Below are positions 35,947 to 47,943 of a stretch of 64,000 nt of DNA, piece after piece. Source of the DNA: Blasia pusilla (taxonomy: Eukaryota > Marchantiophyta > Marchantiopsida > Blasiales); assembly GCA_050084515.1 (NCBI GenBank), contig CM114275.1, positions 11,718,001 through 11,782,000 on the forward strand, read 5' to 3'. Numbering within the stretch: the first letter of the stretch is position 1; every line of letters begins with the position of its first letter. The position numbers were made by a program, and so were the translations under genes. The notes under the pieces are model-generated. The model saw only the letters and a list, made by a program, of their open reading frames with translations, was not told where the DNA came from and did not search any database.

Positions 35947-36397
35947 TGGAAATATTTTGGTACTATCATCTCGATGTTTTGATGCCATAAGTTAGCATTG
36001 GATTGTGTGTGTTTGTATGTGTCTTCGATGACAATTATGTATGTTGTGTAGCGATGTGTATGCGTACGACAAATGTCACGTCTTTTAGGATAGATCGGCG
36101 AGATCTAGTAGAGCGCATTCAAGGATACACGAGGATAGCCTTAAAAGGTCTAGGATGACCTATTGAGGCTACGGGGAACTTGAGAGAACAGGTTTCCACT
36201 TCGTTTCGGATCATTTGGAGCCATATAAAGAAACTTATTATTTCAGGTAAGTTATTGTTCGGAGAATAGTTGACTTTCCACTTTGGGAAGTGACCCTTGA
36301 TCTCCTACAGTAGGTCAAGAGCCAAGGAGGTGACTTGCAAGCATAGATTATTGTGGAGAGAGTTTGGGAGAGGGAACGGGGTATACACAAAGAGAGA
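35947..36397 (+). repeat. Element E X1 and first part of Y2
   Basis: X1 35947-36071 begins TGGAAATATTTTGG and ends GCGTACGACA. After AA, Y2 starts TGTCACGTC at 36074 and is cut at 36397 by element D. It continues at 47648. X2 is at 53502-53616. Confidence 0.85.
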
Positions 36398-37167
36398 TGT
36401 CGTGCGCATATACATCGCTACACAACATACATCGCTGTCACCGAACACACACACAAACACGCATGATCCCATGCTAACTCATGGCATCCAAACAACGAGA
36501 CAAGAAGTACCAAAATATCTCTAATTAAAGTAAGATCCAATCTCTCTCTCCACCATCTCACACCATAGCTCTCAAAGGTGTGCACTCTCTCTCATGTCAA
36601 ACCAAACCCACTCTCCTAATGAGAGGCTTGGATTACACTCACAAGGCAAGGTACCATAGCTCCGCCGCCTCATGCCAAGAGGTTCAACAAAGAGAGAATG
36701 AGCTCTCAAGCTCTCTCTCCTTGAGGTATACCCCTCCCCTCTCACAAACTCTCTCCATGGTAACCTATTCTCCCAAGTCACCTCCTTGGCTCTTGACCTG
36801 ATGTAGGAGGTCAAGGGCCACTTACCAAAAATAGAAAGTCGATCATGTACTCAAAATGGTACGTACCTAAAATAGTAAGTTCCTCAATATGGCTCCAAAT
36901 GAGCCGAAACGAAGGGGAAACCTGCTATCTCAGGTTTCCAAGGGCCTCAGCACGTCATCCTCGACCTACTGGGCGTGTCCTCCACTACTCATGAAGGCGC
37001 TCTATTAGATCTCACCGATCTATCCTAAAAGACGTGACAACTGTCGTGCGCATACACATCGCTACACAACATACATCGCTGTTACCGGACACACACACAA
37101 ACACGCATGATCCCATGCTAACTCATGGCATCCAAACAACGAGACAAGAAGTACCAAAATATCTCCA
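36398..37167 (-). repeat. Element D 3' split repeat X1-Y2-X2
   Basis: In element orientation: polypurine tract CTAGGGGGGC (37180-37171), X1 37167-37042, GT, Y2 37039 to about 36526, X2 36523-36398. X repeats are 126 bp, the same as element A. Confidence 0.9.
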
Positions 37168-37349
37168 ATCGCCCCCCTAGCTGGTGGTTAGGTCCCTCTA
37201 ACTCCAGATAGCCATCTATCCCTATCTACCATGACGTACATCTCTTGGACACTAAGAGCAAGAAGGCCGGGTGCTCATGTGGCCCCATCGTTAGTCGCCT
37301 CCTTGTCATCCATGTCACAGACATAAGTCGGAATGTAGAACTACCTTCT

Positions 37350-37700
37350 CTATGTACATCTGTGACACATCCATCGTCCTTGAGGAACCCTAGTGAGAGG
37401 TGGCGTCAAACATGCCATATGCCATCCTCTCGAACATCCATCACAGACTAGCATCGTGGCCGCACCACGGGCAGAACCACACAACATACAACGCAAGCCT
37501 GCAGGAACTACTACTAAGCTCGGATCTACTGTACCATCAATGTTAGGAAGGTGACATGGCGCACAATTACGCACATGGTCCTTCCATACCATACCATCGC
37601 GTCCCTCCAGCAAGAGAACACCCGATGGCAAAATGTCACGCACTCTCAGGATAGTGCGCCCTGCAGTCACATCCAACGTCGTCGGTGCCGTCTGCTGCAA
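37350..37700 (-). CDS. Element D integrase tail and intact PHD finger
   Basis: An open 116-codon frame ends the polyprotein. Residues 1-69 are the integrase C-terminal domain (TILRVRDILPSGVLLLEGRD, GMVWKDHVRNCAPCHLPNID). Residues 70-116 (37493-37350) are a canonical C4HC3 PHD finger: CMLC, an 11-residue loop, CDGC, GWHMAC, then LTPPLTRVPQGRWMCHRC. PHD fingers typically read the N-terminal tail of histone H3. At this position many Ty3/gypsy integrases carry a chromodomain instead, so a role in target-site choice is a reasonable inference. All eight ligands and the Trp before the last Cys pair are present, unlike copies A, B and E. The frame is part of a defective pol, so independent expression is doubtful. 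Confidence 0.85.
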   Translation of the reverse strand: MQQTAPTTLDVTAGRTILRVRDILPSGVLLLEGRDGMVWKDHVRNCAPCHLPNIDGTVDPSLVVVPAGLRCMLCGSARGAATMLVCDGCSRGWHMACLTPPLTRVPQGRWMCHRCT

Positions 37701-38904
37701 GTAGATATAATCTCCCTAATGAAACCTCTAGGTAGTTGGTCGATAACCACCACCCCGGATAGTCGCATACCTCAACGTATCCCGATGATGTGCAATCGCC
37801 AAGTTCTTGAACGCCATGGGTATCACTCTCCGAAATAACTCAGCCCTCTAAGCACATGCTCGCATCCATACATCTGGGTCATCAAGGTTCAGCACCTCAC
37901 CAGCATCTCGACGAATGGCCGCAGGTAAATCTGGCTCTCGGCCATAAAGTAGCAAGTATGGTGAGAAAGACGCTAAGATGCTTGCCTGCTGAATTTGTAT
38001 CCCATCGCCAACCATGGCAACTGGAGGTCCCAATCTCCTAGGTGACCTCTCTGCAAGCCATACTTGCGTAAACCCCTCTTCACGGTCTGCACAGCTCTCT
38101 CCGCTAATCCATCCGCCTCACGATGATCTCGCGAAGTCGTGCGGTGGTCGATCAACGCCTCATCACACAAGGCCTGGAACTCACCGCAAAACTCGGTACC
38201 CTGGTCTGTCAACACCTCAGCCGGTGTGCCATAATGACTCAGCACTCTGTCAAGGAAGGCATAAGCTACTCCCTCACTCGCTTTGTCAGGCAATGCAACC
38301 AACTCAATCCACTTCGAGAAGTGCTCGACCATCACCAACACATAACGACTGTGACGCTCCGTCAAGGGCAAAGGTCCTGCAAAATCCAAACTCCATCTAT
38401 ACCCTAAGCCCATGATCGGTAACGGATGCAACTGTGGAGTCGGAGCATTGAACGATGCTCGACCCGATCACACACCATGCACTGGAAACAAAGCTGCTGA
38501 ACGCCACCGCATGCCTCGCCACCTATACCGAATGGAGCAAGTCAGACGTCCGCTTCACCCCAAAGTGACCCAACTCCTCGTGGGCATCGCACTAGTCGTG
38601 CTCTCTGCGAAGGATGCGGCACTACGCGTACTCTGCCATCCTCCCAAACCCTCAAAACATGTGTCCCCTCCCAACGGAACCGTCTGGCCCGCCGTAGGAT
38701 CCGATCCCGCTCTCTAGCATCCATGGTGCTTGCAACGCTGCCAGTACGAAGGTACTCCAAGACTACTCCATCATCATGAATATCTCGGCCACTTGTCGTG
38801 TCCTCACTGGCCTCGGGATCCAAGGACTCTCCACTAGACCTCGCCATCGAAGTCTCCACACGGCTCTCACGGCCAACATGCCTAAATAGGCTGACGCGTG
38901 CCAT
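37701..38904 (-). pseudogene. Element D integrase
   Basis: The frame 38431-37973 is an intact core: SLDFAGPLPLTERHSRYVLV (first Asp), KWIELVALPDKASEGVAYAF, LTDQGTEFCGEFQALCD (second Asp) and EADGLAERAVQTVKRGLRKY (Glu), ending LPWLAMGYKFSRQ. Upstream (38904-38542) is the post-RNase H spacer and a frame-shifted HHCC region with VVPHPSQRARLVR. The DDE triad shows the element integrates by a retroviral-type integrase and not by a tyrosine recombinase. Frameshifts lie between the HHCC region and the core, and after the core near 37860. Confidence 0.88.
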
Positions 38905-40416
38905 CCTGGCACCGACTCCTCATCACTCTCTCCATGCCATCGAGCTCCAGTCGCATCTCGCTGACTCGAGCATGGGTTACGACTCAACCCATCTACATCC
39001 TGGTTGAGCCTCCCAGGTCTATCTACCACCTGGAAATCATACTCCTGCAACAACAGAGCCCATCTCGCAAGCTTCCCTGTAAGCTTGTCGGACTCCATCA
39101 ACCACTTCAGTGGTTGATGATCAGTGATGATGGTAAAGGGGTAGCCGAATAAGTAACACCTGAAATGTGCGACCACCCACACATGACCAAGCACTCACCC
39201 TCATACGAAGTTTACTTTGCCCTGCAACGTTGTTCCAGCAAGCAGCGGAAGCCACCACGAACTCTCTACCCTCATCATCATCTTCGGGTGAGCACCGCCC
39301 AAGCCCCAACATACTCCAATGTGTGCAATCGAAAGGACGCCCCGATCGGTCTCCTCAAGATGGGTGCGGATGTCAACTGTCCTGAGCAATCGAAATGCTC
39401 GCTCCTGCTCATCCCCAGTGCCACTTGTGATCCACCTTGGTCAGCAAGGTCGGCCGCAATCGAATCGAATCCCTTGACGATCGCCGATAGAAGTTCGTCA
39501 ATCCCATAAATGCGCGAACACGGCTCACATCGTAGGGCGTGGAATGCGTGAGATAGCCTCTACCTTCGTCTGCTGAACACCAAGGCCCCTGGGTATATCG
39601 TATGACCCAAGTACTCAATCTGGTCGTAGAAGAACTTACACTTGCCTGGAAGTAGCTTCCCATGTAATTGCAATCGTCGAAACACCTCCTCTAGATGTTG
39701 CTCATGCTCCTCAACCGTGGCGCTAAAGACTACGATGTCATCAATATAACACCTAGCAAAATCCAGACCAGCCAAGATCCTATCCATGACCCTCTGAAAC
39801 TCAGCCGGGGCGTTCTTTAACCCAAATGGTAAGAACCGCCACTAGTACAAACAATCCTTCCCGTGAGGATCGATGCCCCAAAATGCCGTCTTTGCCTGTC
39901 TTCCAATCTGATAGGCAGCTGATGGTATCTGGCTTGCAAATCCAATGAACTGAAGACCTTTGCGTGACCAATCGCATCAAAGATCTCCTATCGGACTTCG
40001 TCCTGTATGCCATACCTATCGGGTGGGCATGGCATACCTATCGGACTTCGTCTGCCAATTGATAGGTCGGTAATCCCCACACATCCGCCTATTCGTCCAG
40101 TTGCCATGCACATCCTTCTTGGCGGGCATGACAAAGTGGCGATGCATACTCCCCATGCGACATCTCCACTAGTCTCCGCTCCGACCAAGTCCCCGGCTCC
40201 TACTCAATCGAGCCCTCTCCATATCATGCACTGTGAGGGTCGTCGGAAGATCGGCATATCACTCGACAACTCAATGCGGATCCCCGATCCTTTCAGCGTA
40301 CCCAAATCCTCCATGCTAAACGCAAAGCAGCTCCTATAACTCCTGAGGAACTGATGTATTTGGCGCCGCTCTCCTCCTGTCAACTTAGGGCCCATATCTG
40401 GCTCCCAAGTCTCCAT
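38905..40416 (-). pseudogene. Element D reverse transcriptase and RNase H
   Basis: RT starts in the frame 40416-40204 (METWEPDMGPKLTGGERRQI, DLGTLKGSGIRIELSSDMPI). It contains a partly duplicated or disordered segment near 40010-40070, where PCPPDRYGIQDEV and the motif RRSPIGMPCPP recur. The palm end lies at 39787-39560 with the YIDD box (ARCYIDDIVVF) and KCKFFYDQIEYLGHTIYP. RNase H is split: HIGVCWGLGGAHP is degraded, but ITDHQPLKWLMESDKLTGKL and RPGRLNQDVDGLSRNPC are clear (39194-38763). Several frameshifts are present. Confidence 0.85.
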
Positions 40417-42057
40417 CGTGACTACGGTAGGACTCTCCGACGCGGGTATCGGTGGTTGCTATGGTGCAACCCCGTCTCGAACAACAACACTCGGCCGCTC
40501 TCCTGCAGCCCAAGCGCAAACTCGATCTCCTCCACGTGTTCAAACCACCCTCGATCTTTGTGGCTATCATCTCCTTGCATACCTTCAAAACATCCCAAGA
40601 AGTCCAAGGGTGTCTCTCCCGATCTCCCCTGGTGCGTAGATCTCCTCGAGTCTCGCCACCAGCCACTGCCTCCAGCGTCTCGGTAGGCATGGGGCTCACC
40701 AACGCAACCGCTGTGATTTGTCGCGATCTCATACGACGCTTTGCTCAGCCACTCCCAATCTGAGGATCCATGTCAAGCGATTCAGGTCCATCGCTCGACC
40801 CAAGACATGGCGTCGTGATGCCTCGACATCGATGGTACCGCCATCACTCTTGTGGGAAATCCCATCGCTCGCTCTCTCTCGTCGGCGTTGGGCTCCACCA
40901 ACCGCTGAACCTGGTCATCCCAAACCAAGCCAGGACCGGCCTCCTTGTATGCATAGGAAGCGGGAAAACTCACAAACGTGGGCAAGGCTTCCCGCGGCCT
41001 GCCTACCCTGTTGATTACACAGTCAACGGTGGTCGATCATCGTGCCTCACTACCTGTGGTCGACGACCTGGATCCAGAATGGAATCCACTAACAAAGGGG
41101 AGGGGCGCTCCACTCTCGCATACGCCCTCCATAACACCGCATGGAGCACCAAGTTGGTCCACCATAGACGCGGGCGATGGGCTCTAGAACCTACACTCGC
41201 CGTATCCAAGAACTCTGCTGGGCCAATCCAGGCACGCACCTAATGAGCACTCGTCACGACCCGTGACCTAGAGTCTCCTAAGATCGGCACATTCTCGAGA
41301 ATGTAGGCTGGAGAACGAGACTGGTGCTCCTGCAACTACCGTAAGACCCTCAACATCTCCCAAAACAACCTGGACCGAGTGTCAGCCAACCCGCTGCCTC
41401 GTCCTAACATGGCCAACCGGCAATGACCAAATCAATGGTCCCTACCCGCTCTAAGTCCTGCGCCCCCAACAACAAAATATCCCTCGGTAGGGAACTCTGG
41501 TACCCGTGTACTACGGACGCAGACAATAAGTCGGGAAAACGTAGGCGTAATTGCGCCACATTTCGTAGTGAGACGCGCCTCGCAACATCATCACTCTCCA
41601 CATACAGGTACTGCTGTACTCGCACTCCTTCCTGCAAAACAGCAACTAACCCGGTGCTAATCCCTCCAAAGAGATCTAACACTCGAATACCCTCCTCCGG
41701 GGTACACCACACTATGGGTATGGTATCCAAGGGTGTCATCGTAGCACTCCCTGCTACCTTGGGTTCCTCGCACCGCCACGCTCTGGTGCAAACGCCCGCT
41801 CCACGCCGGGCCCCGTGACGTGCTCATCTGCCAATCGTTGAAGCTGCTCAGTCGAGCCCCATAACGGCACCTCTCCTCCATGGAATGATGCAGCTACCAT
41901 AACACTCCTCTCCATAGAAATGTCAGGAACGGGAGTATCCTCTGCATGGACATGTCCCTCAATCAAATCACTAGGCCAAGTGATGGCACTGCTAAATGCT
42001 GCTAAGGTCGCCATCTCTCCTGGCCGTTGCTCGATCACTGCACCTGTGAATCGAACG
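40417..42057 (-). pseudogene. Element D DNMT3-like methyltransferase
   Basis: The frame 42113-41404 has a linker, then motif I EEGIRVLDLFGGISTGLVAV, motif II-like YLYVESDDVARR, and the catalytic loop VIAGWPC, at which point the frame ends (TAG follows the catalytic Cys). Downstream, AYILENVPILGDSRSRVVTS (motif VI) has TAG codons nearby. The frame 41239-41015 holds motif VIII GSRAHRPRLWWTNLVLHAVL and SILDPGRRPQVVRHDDRPPL. The frame 40985-40782 holds the C-terminal PNADERERAMGFPTRVMAV. Motif I FGGISTG is a complete SAM-binding loop. The domain sits between protease and RT, as in the other copies. The upstream linker begins just inside the solo LTR junction. Confidence 0.87.
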
Positions 42058-42062
42058 GGTAA

Positions 42063-43094
42063 TGTCGCGACCCTCATAACCAAACAACACCAAATACGCG
42101 CCAAGCGAAACATCAGAACTCAAAGGAACTCACGCCGCGAGGTTTGTGCTTTGGAGAGGCGTTTGGAAGAGTCTCTTGGAAAAGTCTAAGAGACGAAATG
42201 CGGAACAGAGTTGTGCGATTCATGCGTTAGTGGTCGCGACCAGGAAACCTAGACCAAACGCGAGCCGAGACTTGAGATGAGTTGAGTCTTGGGAGGTTGG
42301 TTGCCAAAGAGGTGAGAACCAGTTTGGAACACGACTAGCGTTTGGGAGAATCTGACTGTATTTAGGACCATAACGTTGAGCTCCGAGATGAGTTTGGGAC
42401 AAGTAAGGGCGCGTTGGAAAGCTGATCTTGAGACGCTTCCAACGCACCAAAGATCTTAGCAAACGCATGATTACAGGCTGAGATATTGGCCGAAAACGAT
42501 TGAGAGAGCAATCGGGTTGAGGGCCAATTGGAGAGGTCCGGGTGTCTTTCCCTAAATGTAGGGTGACCCCGGAGATCCCCAGAAGTACTAGTAAGGGGAG
42601 AACCTTCTTTGAGATATCTCGGGAAACGAAACCCCACTTTGGGCGCCAAACGGCGTTTCAGAGGCACGGGATGGAACGGGAGTTTGGCGCGGAAACCCGA
42701 AACCCAAACCTGATCCAAGGGAGTGGACTTTGTACGCCACACTTGGATTCCAACCCGAGATTCACTTCGTGCGAGTCTTGGTGAGGAACTCATTGGATGT
42801 TCATCGGACAGTTGGAACCGCTAGGCGCAAAACGCTGTTTCAGGTTCCTGAACCGACCAGAAAGTCTGTCCCAAGTCTTTCGAGACTTGCCCATGTTGGA
42901 AACCGCGAAACTAGGAAGGTTGAGCTTGAAGAGAGTCCGAGACGAGAACTCGGAAAGTAATCCCGCTGATTGATCCAAGACCGGACTAACCGAAGTGCGT
43001 GTTTGGATGCAGATCAGCGTTGAGAGCGTGACCTACTGAACGCACGCTTCCGCAACAAACAAGATTAACGTTCAAGGAGAGTAGGCGCACGACC
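42063..43094 (+). mobile_element. Solo LTR (1032 bp) of the chromovirus family, inside element D
   Basis: It starts TGTCGCGACCCTCATAACC and ends GTAGGCGCACGACC, matching the LTRs at 54908 and 61367. It is flanked by GGTAA on both sides (42058-42062 and 43095-43099). The uninterrupted target is visible in element A near 6225-6245. No internal sequence remains, so it arose by LTR-LTR recombination. Confidence 0.95.
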
Positions 43095-43968
43095 GGTAAT
43101 GAGGTAAGGCGCCCATCACCTGACTGCCATCCTGGTCTGTAGGACGCTGACTCCTCCCAGTAATCCAGGGAAAACCCCATCGGGTATAACATTGCTCCAC
43201 CAACCAAGACGTCGTAGGACTCAGATCGCCGATCACTATCGTCTTGGCGCGCACCACGGACTCATCTCAGAGGGCGCCCCGGCGAATCCTCACCACGACC
43301 TCCTGTCGGGTGATATACTGTGTGGTACTTGCTCCACCCAAGGATGTCTGTATTCGAAATGGACAACGCTCCACATCGGCTCTCGACAAGCCCAATCCTC
43401 TGAATGACGCTTTCCCCAACATCAAGGGTTGCGCTCCTGAATCCAACAAGACGCGCTGCGGACTAAAAGCTCTACCTCCAAGACTCACCAACTGGAAGAC
43501 CTCTCCTCGGTTATCCAGCAACACAACACCAGGAGAAGCCATGGCACGCTCTATCGCGGGTCTAGCGAGCATCTCCGCCATCCTAGCAGCCGCAGCCTGC
43601 CATGAATCTGACGTGGACGGCCCGAGCATCCGCTCCAAGGGCAGGTCCATCACCTCCTCTGCAATCACCTCTGAACGTGATGCAAGAACTCCAACTCTGC
43701 GCTCGCATAGTGAAGCGGCCAGCCGAAAAGCCTCGGCGGGCGTACCCCCCAACGTCACAACATCGGAAGCAGAAAATAAAGGAGTGCGGTACACAATGGT
43801 GGCCGCCCCCAACAACGTCCTCGACACATGCCCCTCCTGAGCATCAACAATAGGAGTCTTCGCACTCGCTTCTCCCATTGCCCTCCGTGTCTGCACACCA
43901 ACAACATTACCAACTCTCCAGGAACTTTGATGAGGACCCATCGATGGGGTCCTCATTGCTTCAGACAA
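43095..43968 (-). pseudogene. Element D protease region
   Basis: A long frame (43968-43267) includes SEAMRTPSMGPHQSSWRVGN, GGTPAEAFRLAASLCERRVG, the protease active-site LLDSGAQPLMLGKASFRGLG and TTQYITRQEVVV. It has a single copy of the segment duplicated in element A. After a frameshift the conserved VGGAMLYPMGFSLDYWEESA follows (43207-43130), up to the solo LTR. Confidence 0.85.
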
Positions 43969-45533
43969 CGTGAAAGACTGAGGAAGCCTAGTCTATCTTC
44001 TGGCTTCCCCTCGCTGTGGATCCAACTCTGCGGGTGCTCCACGCGTCACAACTGCGGCGGCCTCCATCTGGGCAACCCGGCACATCCATCCAGGATCCTC
44101 CAGATCTCTGCCTGCTCCATATGATGTTGATGCCACGGATCCGGCATCGGGTAACCTCAATGCCATAGCAGCAATTTGCTCATGTAGTTGCTGTATCTGA
44201 GCAGCCATACCAGCCTCACGTCCGGCATCTCCCTCAGCGCGTCTAGGTGGTGGTACTCTACCTCCTCCACGGGCAGCTCCACCACCCTGTCGGGCAACTC
44301 CAGCTCCTCGTCCCCCAACGGGACCACCTGGTGCATGATCTCTAGGCCCACCCGGACCGGCTACTCGATCTGGTGCCCTCTCCGACCCTCAGTCCTGACG
44401 TAACTCAGGATGTAAACTGAAACACCTGGCGTGTGTATGACCATACCTCTGACAATAGTCACACTGATAACCTCCTGGTGCAACACCATTTCCTCCTCCA
44501 TGCTGAGGCACATGTCCATGACCCTGACGAGTGCAATCGCGCTGATGATGGGCTCCACCACATGACCAACAAGTAATAGTAGGCGGCTGCTGCTGAGCCG
44601 CATATGAAGGCGCAGGTCTCTGTGGCACGGCCTCCCGGTATCCTCCCTGAGCTCGTGGTGCCACAGTCGACCTATCTCGGAGTCCACGTTGCTGCACAGG
44701 TGGTGCAGACAATCGTGACTCCTCTCGCCTAGAACCCATGGTGGCTACGCCCTCCTCCGCCATGTTGCGCTCAATGTTCTCGGCGGTCCTAAACACATCT
44801 CTCAACGTAGGGGAGGTGTTCATAAGAAGCACCCCCTCCCGCACCCGTGTCCGTAGGGTCCGGTCCAGCATCGCGTACCATAACTGGATAGCCTGAGCCT
44901 CTGTCACCCCCTGAGTGACGTTGATCAACCGGCGCAAGCGAGTGTAAGCCTCACGCAAACTCTCACCCGGGCGCCTCTGGAAGTCGTGGATGCTCCGCAA
45001 CTTCTCCGTCCGTACCCCCTGGTAGCTCGCCCTCAACTCAGCAAAGAACTCAACCACAGGGTTGAACCTGGGACGAACCCGACTAGACGGTTCAACTGCT
45101 CCCGTGCGAGTGACTCCTCCTAAAACGTCACTAGTGGAAGAGGCAGTAGCCTCTCCTGACTCCTCCTCCTCATGTGGGAACGGCTCCGTCCATGACACAT
45201 AATGTGGGTCATAGTAGAGCCTCCACGCCTCGATCTCACATGCATATCTCTGAGAGAACTCATGGTAATCGTCCATGGGCGCCCCCTCTAAATGCTGGAA
45301 CATACCGTTTCATGTTGTAAATGGGTTGAACTCTCTAGAGTTCCTAGCCCGCACCAAGTCCAAAACTCTGCTATAAAATCGTGCAACTCAATCGTGCCTA
45401 TTGTACCTGAAAACCTACGCGGTCCTCTACCCCGGTCGTCCATCTCGTACGCCCAACTGGTAGGACCACTCACAACATGTGGCGATGTGCTCACAAACTC
45501 CTCTACACCCTCCCCCTCGTCTGACGATGACAC
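43969..45533 (-). pseudogene. Element D gag
   Basis: The frame 45533-45288 begins MSSSDEGEGVEEFVSTSPHV and includes RRFSGTIGTIELHDFIAEFW. After one frameshift the 304-codon frame 45303-44389 carries the capsid region (FQHLEGAPMDDYHEFSQRYA, FNPVVEFFAELRASYQGV, DFQRRPGESLREAYTRLRRL, LRDVFRTAENIERNM). Two zinc knuckles follow, CWSCGGAHHQRDC and CDYCQRYGHTHARC, the second a perfect CX2CX4HX4C. A Gly/Arg-rich tail and a coiled-coil-like AAQIQQLHEQIAAMALRLPD segment follow (44208-43993). Only a few stops, at least one TAG where A has CAG. The best Gag in the window. Confidence 0.87.
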
Positions 45534-46560
45534 AGAAGGAGGTCGAGGTGGTCCCTCACGTGGAGACCCTCGGAACCTCGCGCCACTCCGCGTAAAACCT
45601 CTAGAGCTACTCTCGGGTTCACCACCTCGCCTCTCAAAGTCCCGAACGGACTCCTTGATGACCCTCGTGCCCCTCTCACCTGATCACAGTGAACCTCGTG
45701 AAGAATCCCTCAATCACTCATCCCAAATATGCGGCACTCGATCTACACTCTCTCTCCCCGAGACGTGTAACGTGCGGCAACACGCGGCGTGGTGCGGCAA
45801 ATCGACCAGGCTATCATCTCATCGACAACCTACCCTCAACTCCGGACATCCCACACAGGTCTATGTCCCGTAAACCATATACATAAATGATGCTCTCAGC
45901 ATCCACACACCCAATATCCCCAAATAAATCCGAGAATCCCTCACACGTGCAGGGTAAGGGACCAGAATGGGTAACCTGAACACATGTCGATGTCGCTCCT
46001 CAGCAATTTCAAATCTCGACCCCAACTCGATCGTGGAGACAACTCCTCCAATCAGCAAGTCATACTCCTCCCGTACTGATGCTGCTCAAAACTTCTCGAT
46101 AGACAGTGAGGTCCCAGCGGAACCGTGCGGCGTTGCAGGCGGCACGGAACGGCTACAAACGGCACGGCCCTCGATGGTGGGATGCGGCACTTGGCGGCAT
46201 ACCCTCCTCAATCAATAATAATCCCACACTCTGCTCCACAATGACGGTGCGGCTCCGCGATCGAGACGGTGCGGTACGGCCACGAGCGGCACGGCGCGGA
46301 AATCGGTGGCGCGTTGCGGCTACGGGCGTCACGGCACGATACTCAATCGTCATCGAGCGGCTACCAATCACAACATAGCAGCATGAAATCAAAACTCATA
46401 CACCATAACCGGAGGTCATCTGCCATCACTGGTTGATGAAGAAACTGCGATGACAGTGGCGGCCAAAACAAAGTATGTGGTGGCGACGCAAGTAAAGGAA
46501 TCAACGAACGTCGTGGAAGACCCTCCACTGCGTAATGGCGGCAATGGCACCCAAAGGGTG

Positions 46561-46700
46561 GACAATGGACGGTGGACCGTTGATAGTGACGGTTGACCGT
46601 TGATGGTGACGGTTGACCGATGACGGTGACGGTTGACCGTTGATTGTGACTGTTGACCTTTGACGATGATGGTTGACCATCGACCGTTGACGGTGACTAT
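46561..46700. repeat. Minisatellite, about 20-bp units (GACGGTTGACCGTTGATGGT-like)
   Basis: About six degenerate head-to-tail units in the leader of element D. The corresponding place in element A (about 2735) has only a short related stretch, so the array expanded in this copy or lineage. Confidence 0.85.
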
Positions 46701-46960
46701 GATGGCGACGGCCGCCGCCGAGTGGTGGCTGATTTAGGGTTTGCACAATTTAACCCTAAAAATCGCCTAGCAATGGCAACTTTACAAGATTGACCATAAC
46801 TTTTTGCTCGCAACTCCAAATTGTGCATTGTTTGTTGCACAGCGTGTACAGCTTCACGATCTACGCCAGCATCAAAAAATATTTAGAATCAGACATTTTA
46901 GTAAAAATTGACAGGGACTGTCGTAAAGCCCAATGTCTCTTTCTCCTACACAAAATTCGG

Positions 46961-47109
46961 CAACGCTCCCGCGTTGATTTCTCTCAACGAAAATGTAACA
47001 TATGTAAAAATACAAATCAGCAAGCTACATGGTGCTCCCAAGAGCACCAGCATGGGGCAACTCGGCCCCATACTCAATCCCTATCAGAAATTGGGCAGCG
47101 CTTCCGCGC
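46961..47109 (-). other. Two GNRA-capped leader hairpins of element D
   Basis: In element orientation, hairpin 1 (47109-47098) is GCGC-GGAA-GCGC. Hairpin 2 (46976-46961) is CAACGC-GGGA-GCGTTG. Both correspond in order and spacing to element A hairpins at 2260 and 2394, with paired base changes. Confidence 0.55.
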
Positions 47110-47289
47110 GCCACTCTTCCACACGAAAAATCGGCAAATGCAAAGAATAATGAAAGCAGCCCTTGCTCCGGTGAGCACTCCCATGAGCCGCTGAACGGGG
47201 AACACGGTCCCCAACCTGCAAAAACAGTGAGTGACCAGCGAGCTCCCCCATGAAGCTCTCTCACTATCTCATTCTCTCATTCTCTCTTT

Positions 47290-47642
47290 GTAAAATAAGA
47301 TCCAATCTCTCTCTCCACCATCTCACACCATAGCTCTCAAAGGTGTGCACTCTCTCTCATGTCAAACCAAACCCACTCTCCTAATGAGAGGCTTGGATTA
47401 CACTCACAAGGCAAGGTACCATATCTTACCAAAAATAGTAAGTCGATCATATACTCAAAATGGTACTTACCTAAAATAGTAAGTTCCTCAATATGGCTCC
47501 AAATGAGCCGAAACAAAGGGGAAATCTGCTATCTCAGGTTTCCAAGGGCCTCAGCAGGTCACCCTCGATCTACTAGGCGTGTCCTCCACTACTCATGAAG
47601 GTGCTCTATTAGATCTCACCGATCTATCCTAAAAGACGTGAT
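47290..47642 (-). repeat. Element D 5' terminal repeat (Y1), internally deleted
   Basis: It matches Y2 of the same element except for about 170 bp missing near 47418. The outermost bases are ATCACGTC and not TGTCACGTC. Confidence 0.8.
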
Positions 47643-47765
47643 AGAGAGCTTGGGATCTCATTCTTTCTTTGTCGAACCTCTTGGCATAAGGCGGCGAAGC
47701 TATGGTCCTCCTAATCTTGTGTGTGTAACCCAAGCCTCTCATTAGGAGAGTGGGTTTGGTTTAAC

Positions 47766-47767
<2 letters not shown>

Positions 47768-47853
<86 letters not shown>
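47768..47853. repeat. (GA)n microsatellite at LINE 3' end
   Basis: An uninterrupted GA run between element E Y2 and the LINE 3' end. Confidence 0.98.
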
Positions 47854-47857
<4 letters not shown>

Positions 47858-47943
47858 TTGTCTACGGGGATCCCACAGGGCCATGGGACTTAGTATTGAG
47901 ACTTAACAAAATTTTTGGAGAGAGAGCAAGTACCAGCGAGGGC

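Larger units (their letters stand above)
45534..47289 (-). other. Element D leader
   Basis: Untranslated leader between Y1 and gag. It carries a minisatellite (46561-46700) and the two GNRA-type hairpins (46961-47109). No tRNA primer site recognised. Confidence 0.55.
36398..47642 (-). mobile_element. Element D: DNMT-PHD Ty3/gypsy-like retrotransposon (reverse)
   Basis: The most intact copy. It has an almost continuous Gag-protease, intact integrase core frame and intact PHD finger. It is inserted in Y2 of element E with AGAGA on both sides (36393-36397 and 47643-47647). A 1032-bp solo LTR of an unrelated family sits between its protease and methyltransferase. Without that the copy is about 10.2 kb. 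Its 5' Y repeat lacks about 170 bp present in its 3' Y2. Confidence 0.9.

Noticed and set aside
37350-38431. Classification as a DIRS/PAT element because of split repeats
   Set aside because: The pol has a clear DDE integrase with target duplications and no tyrosine recombinase was seen.
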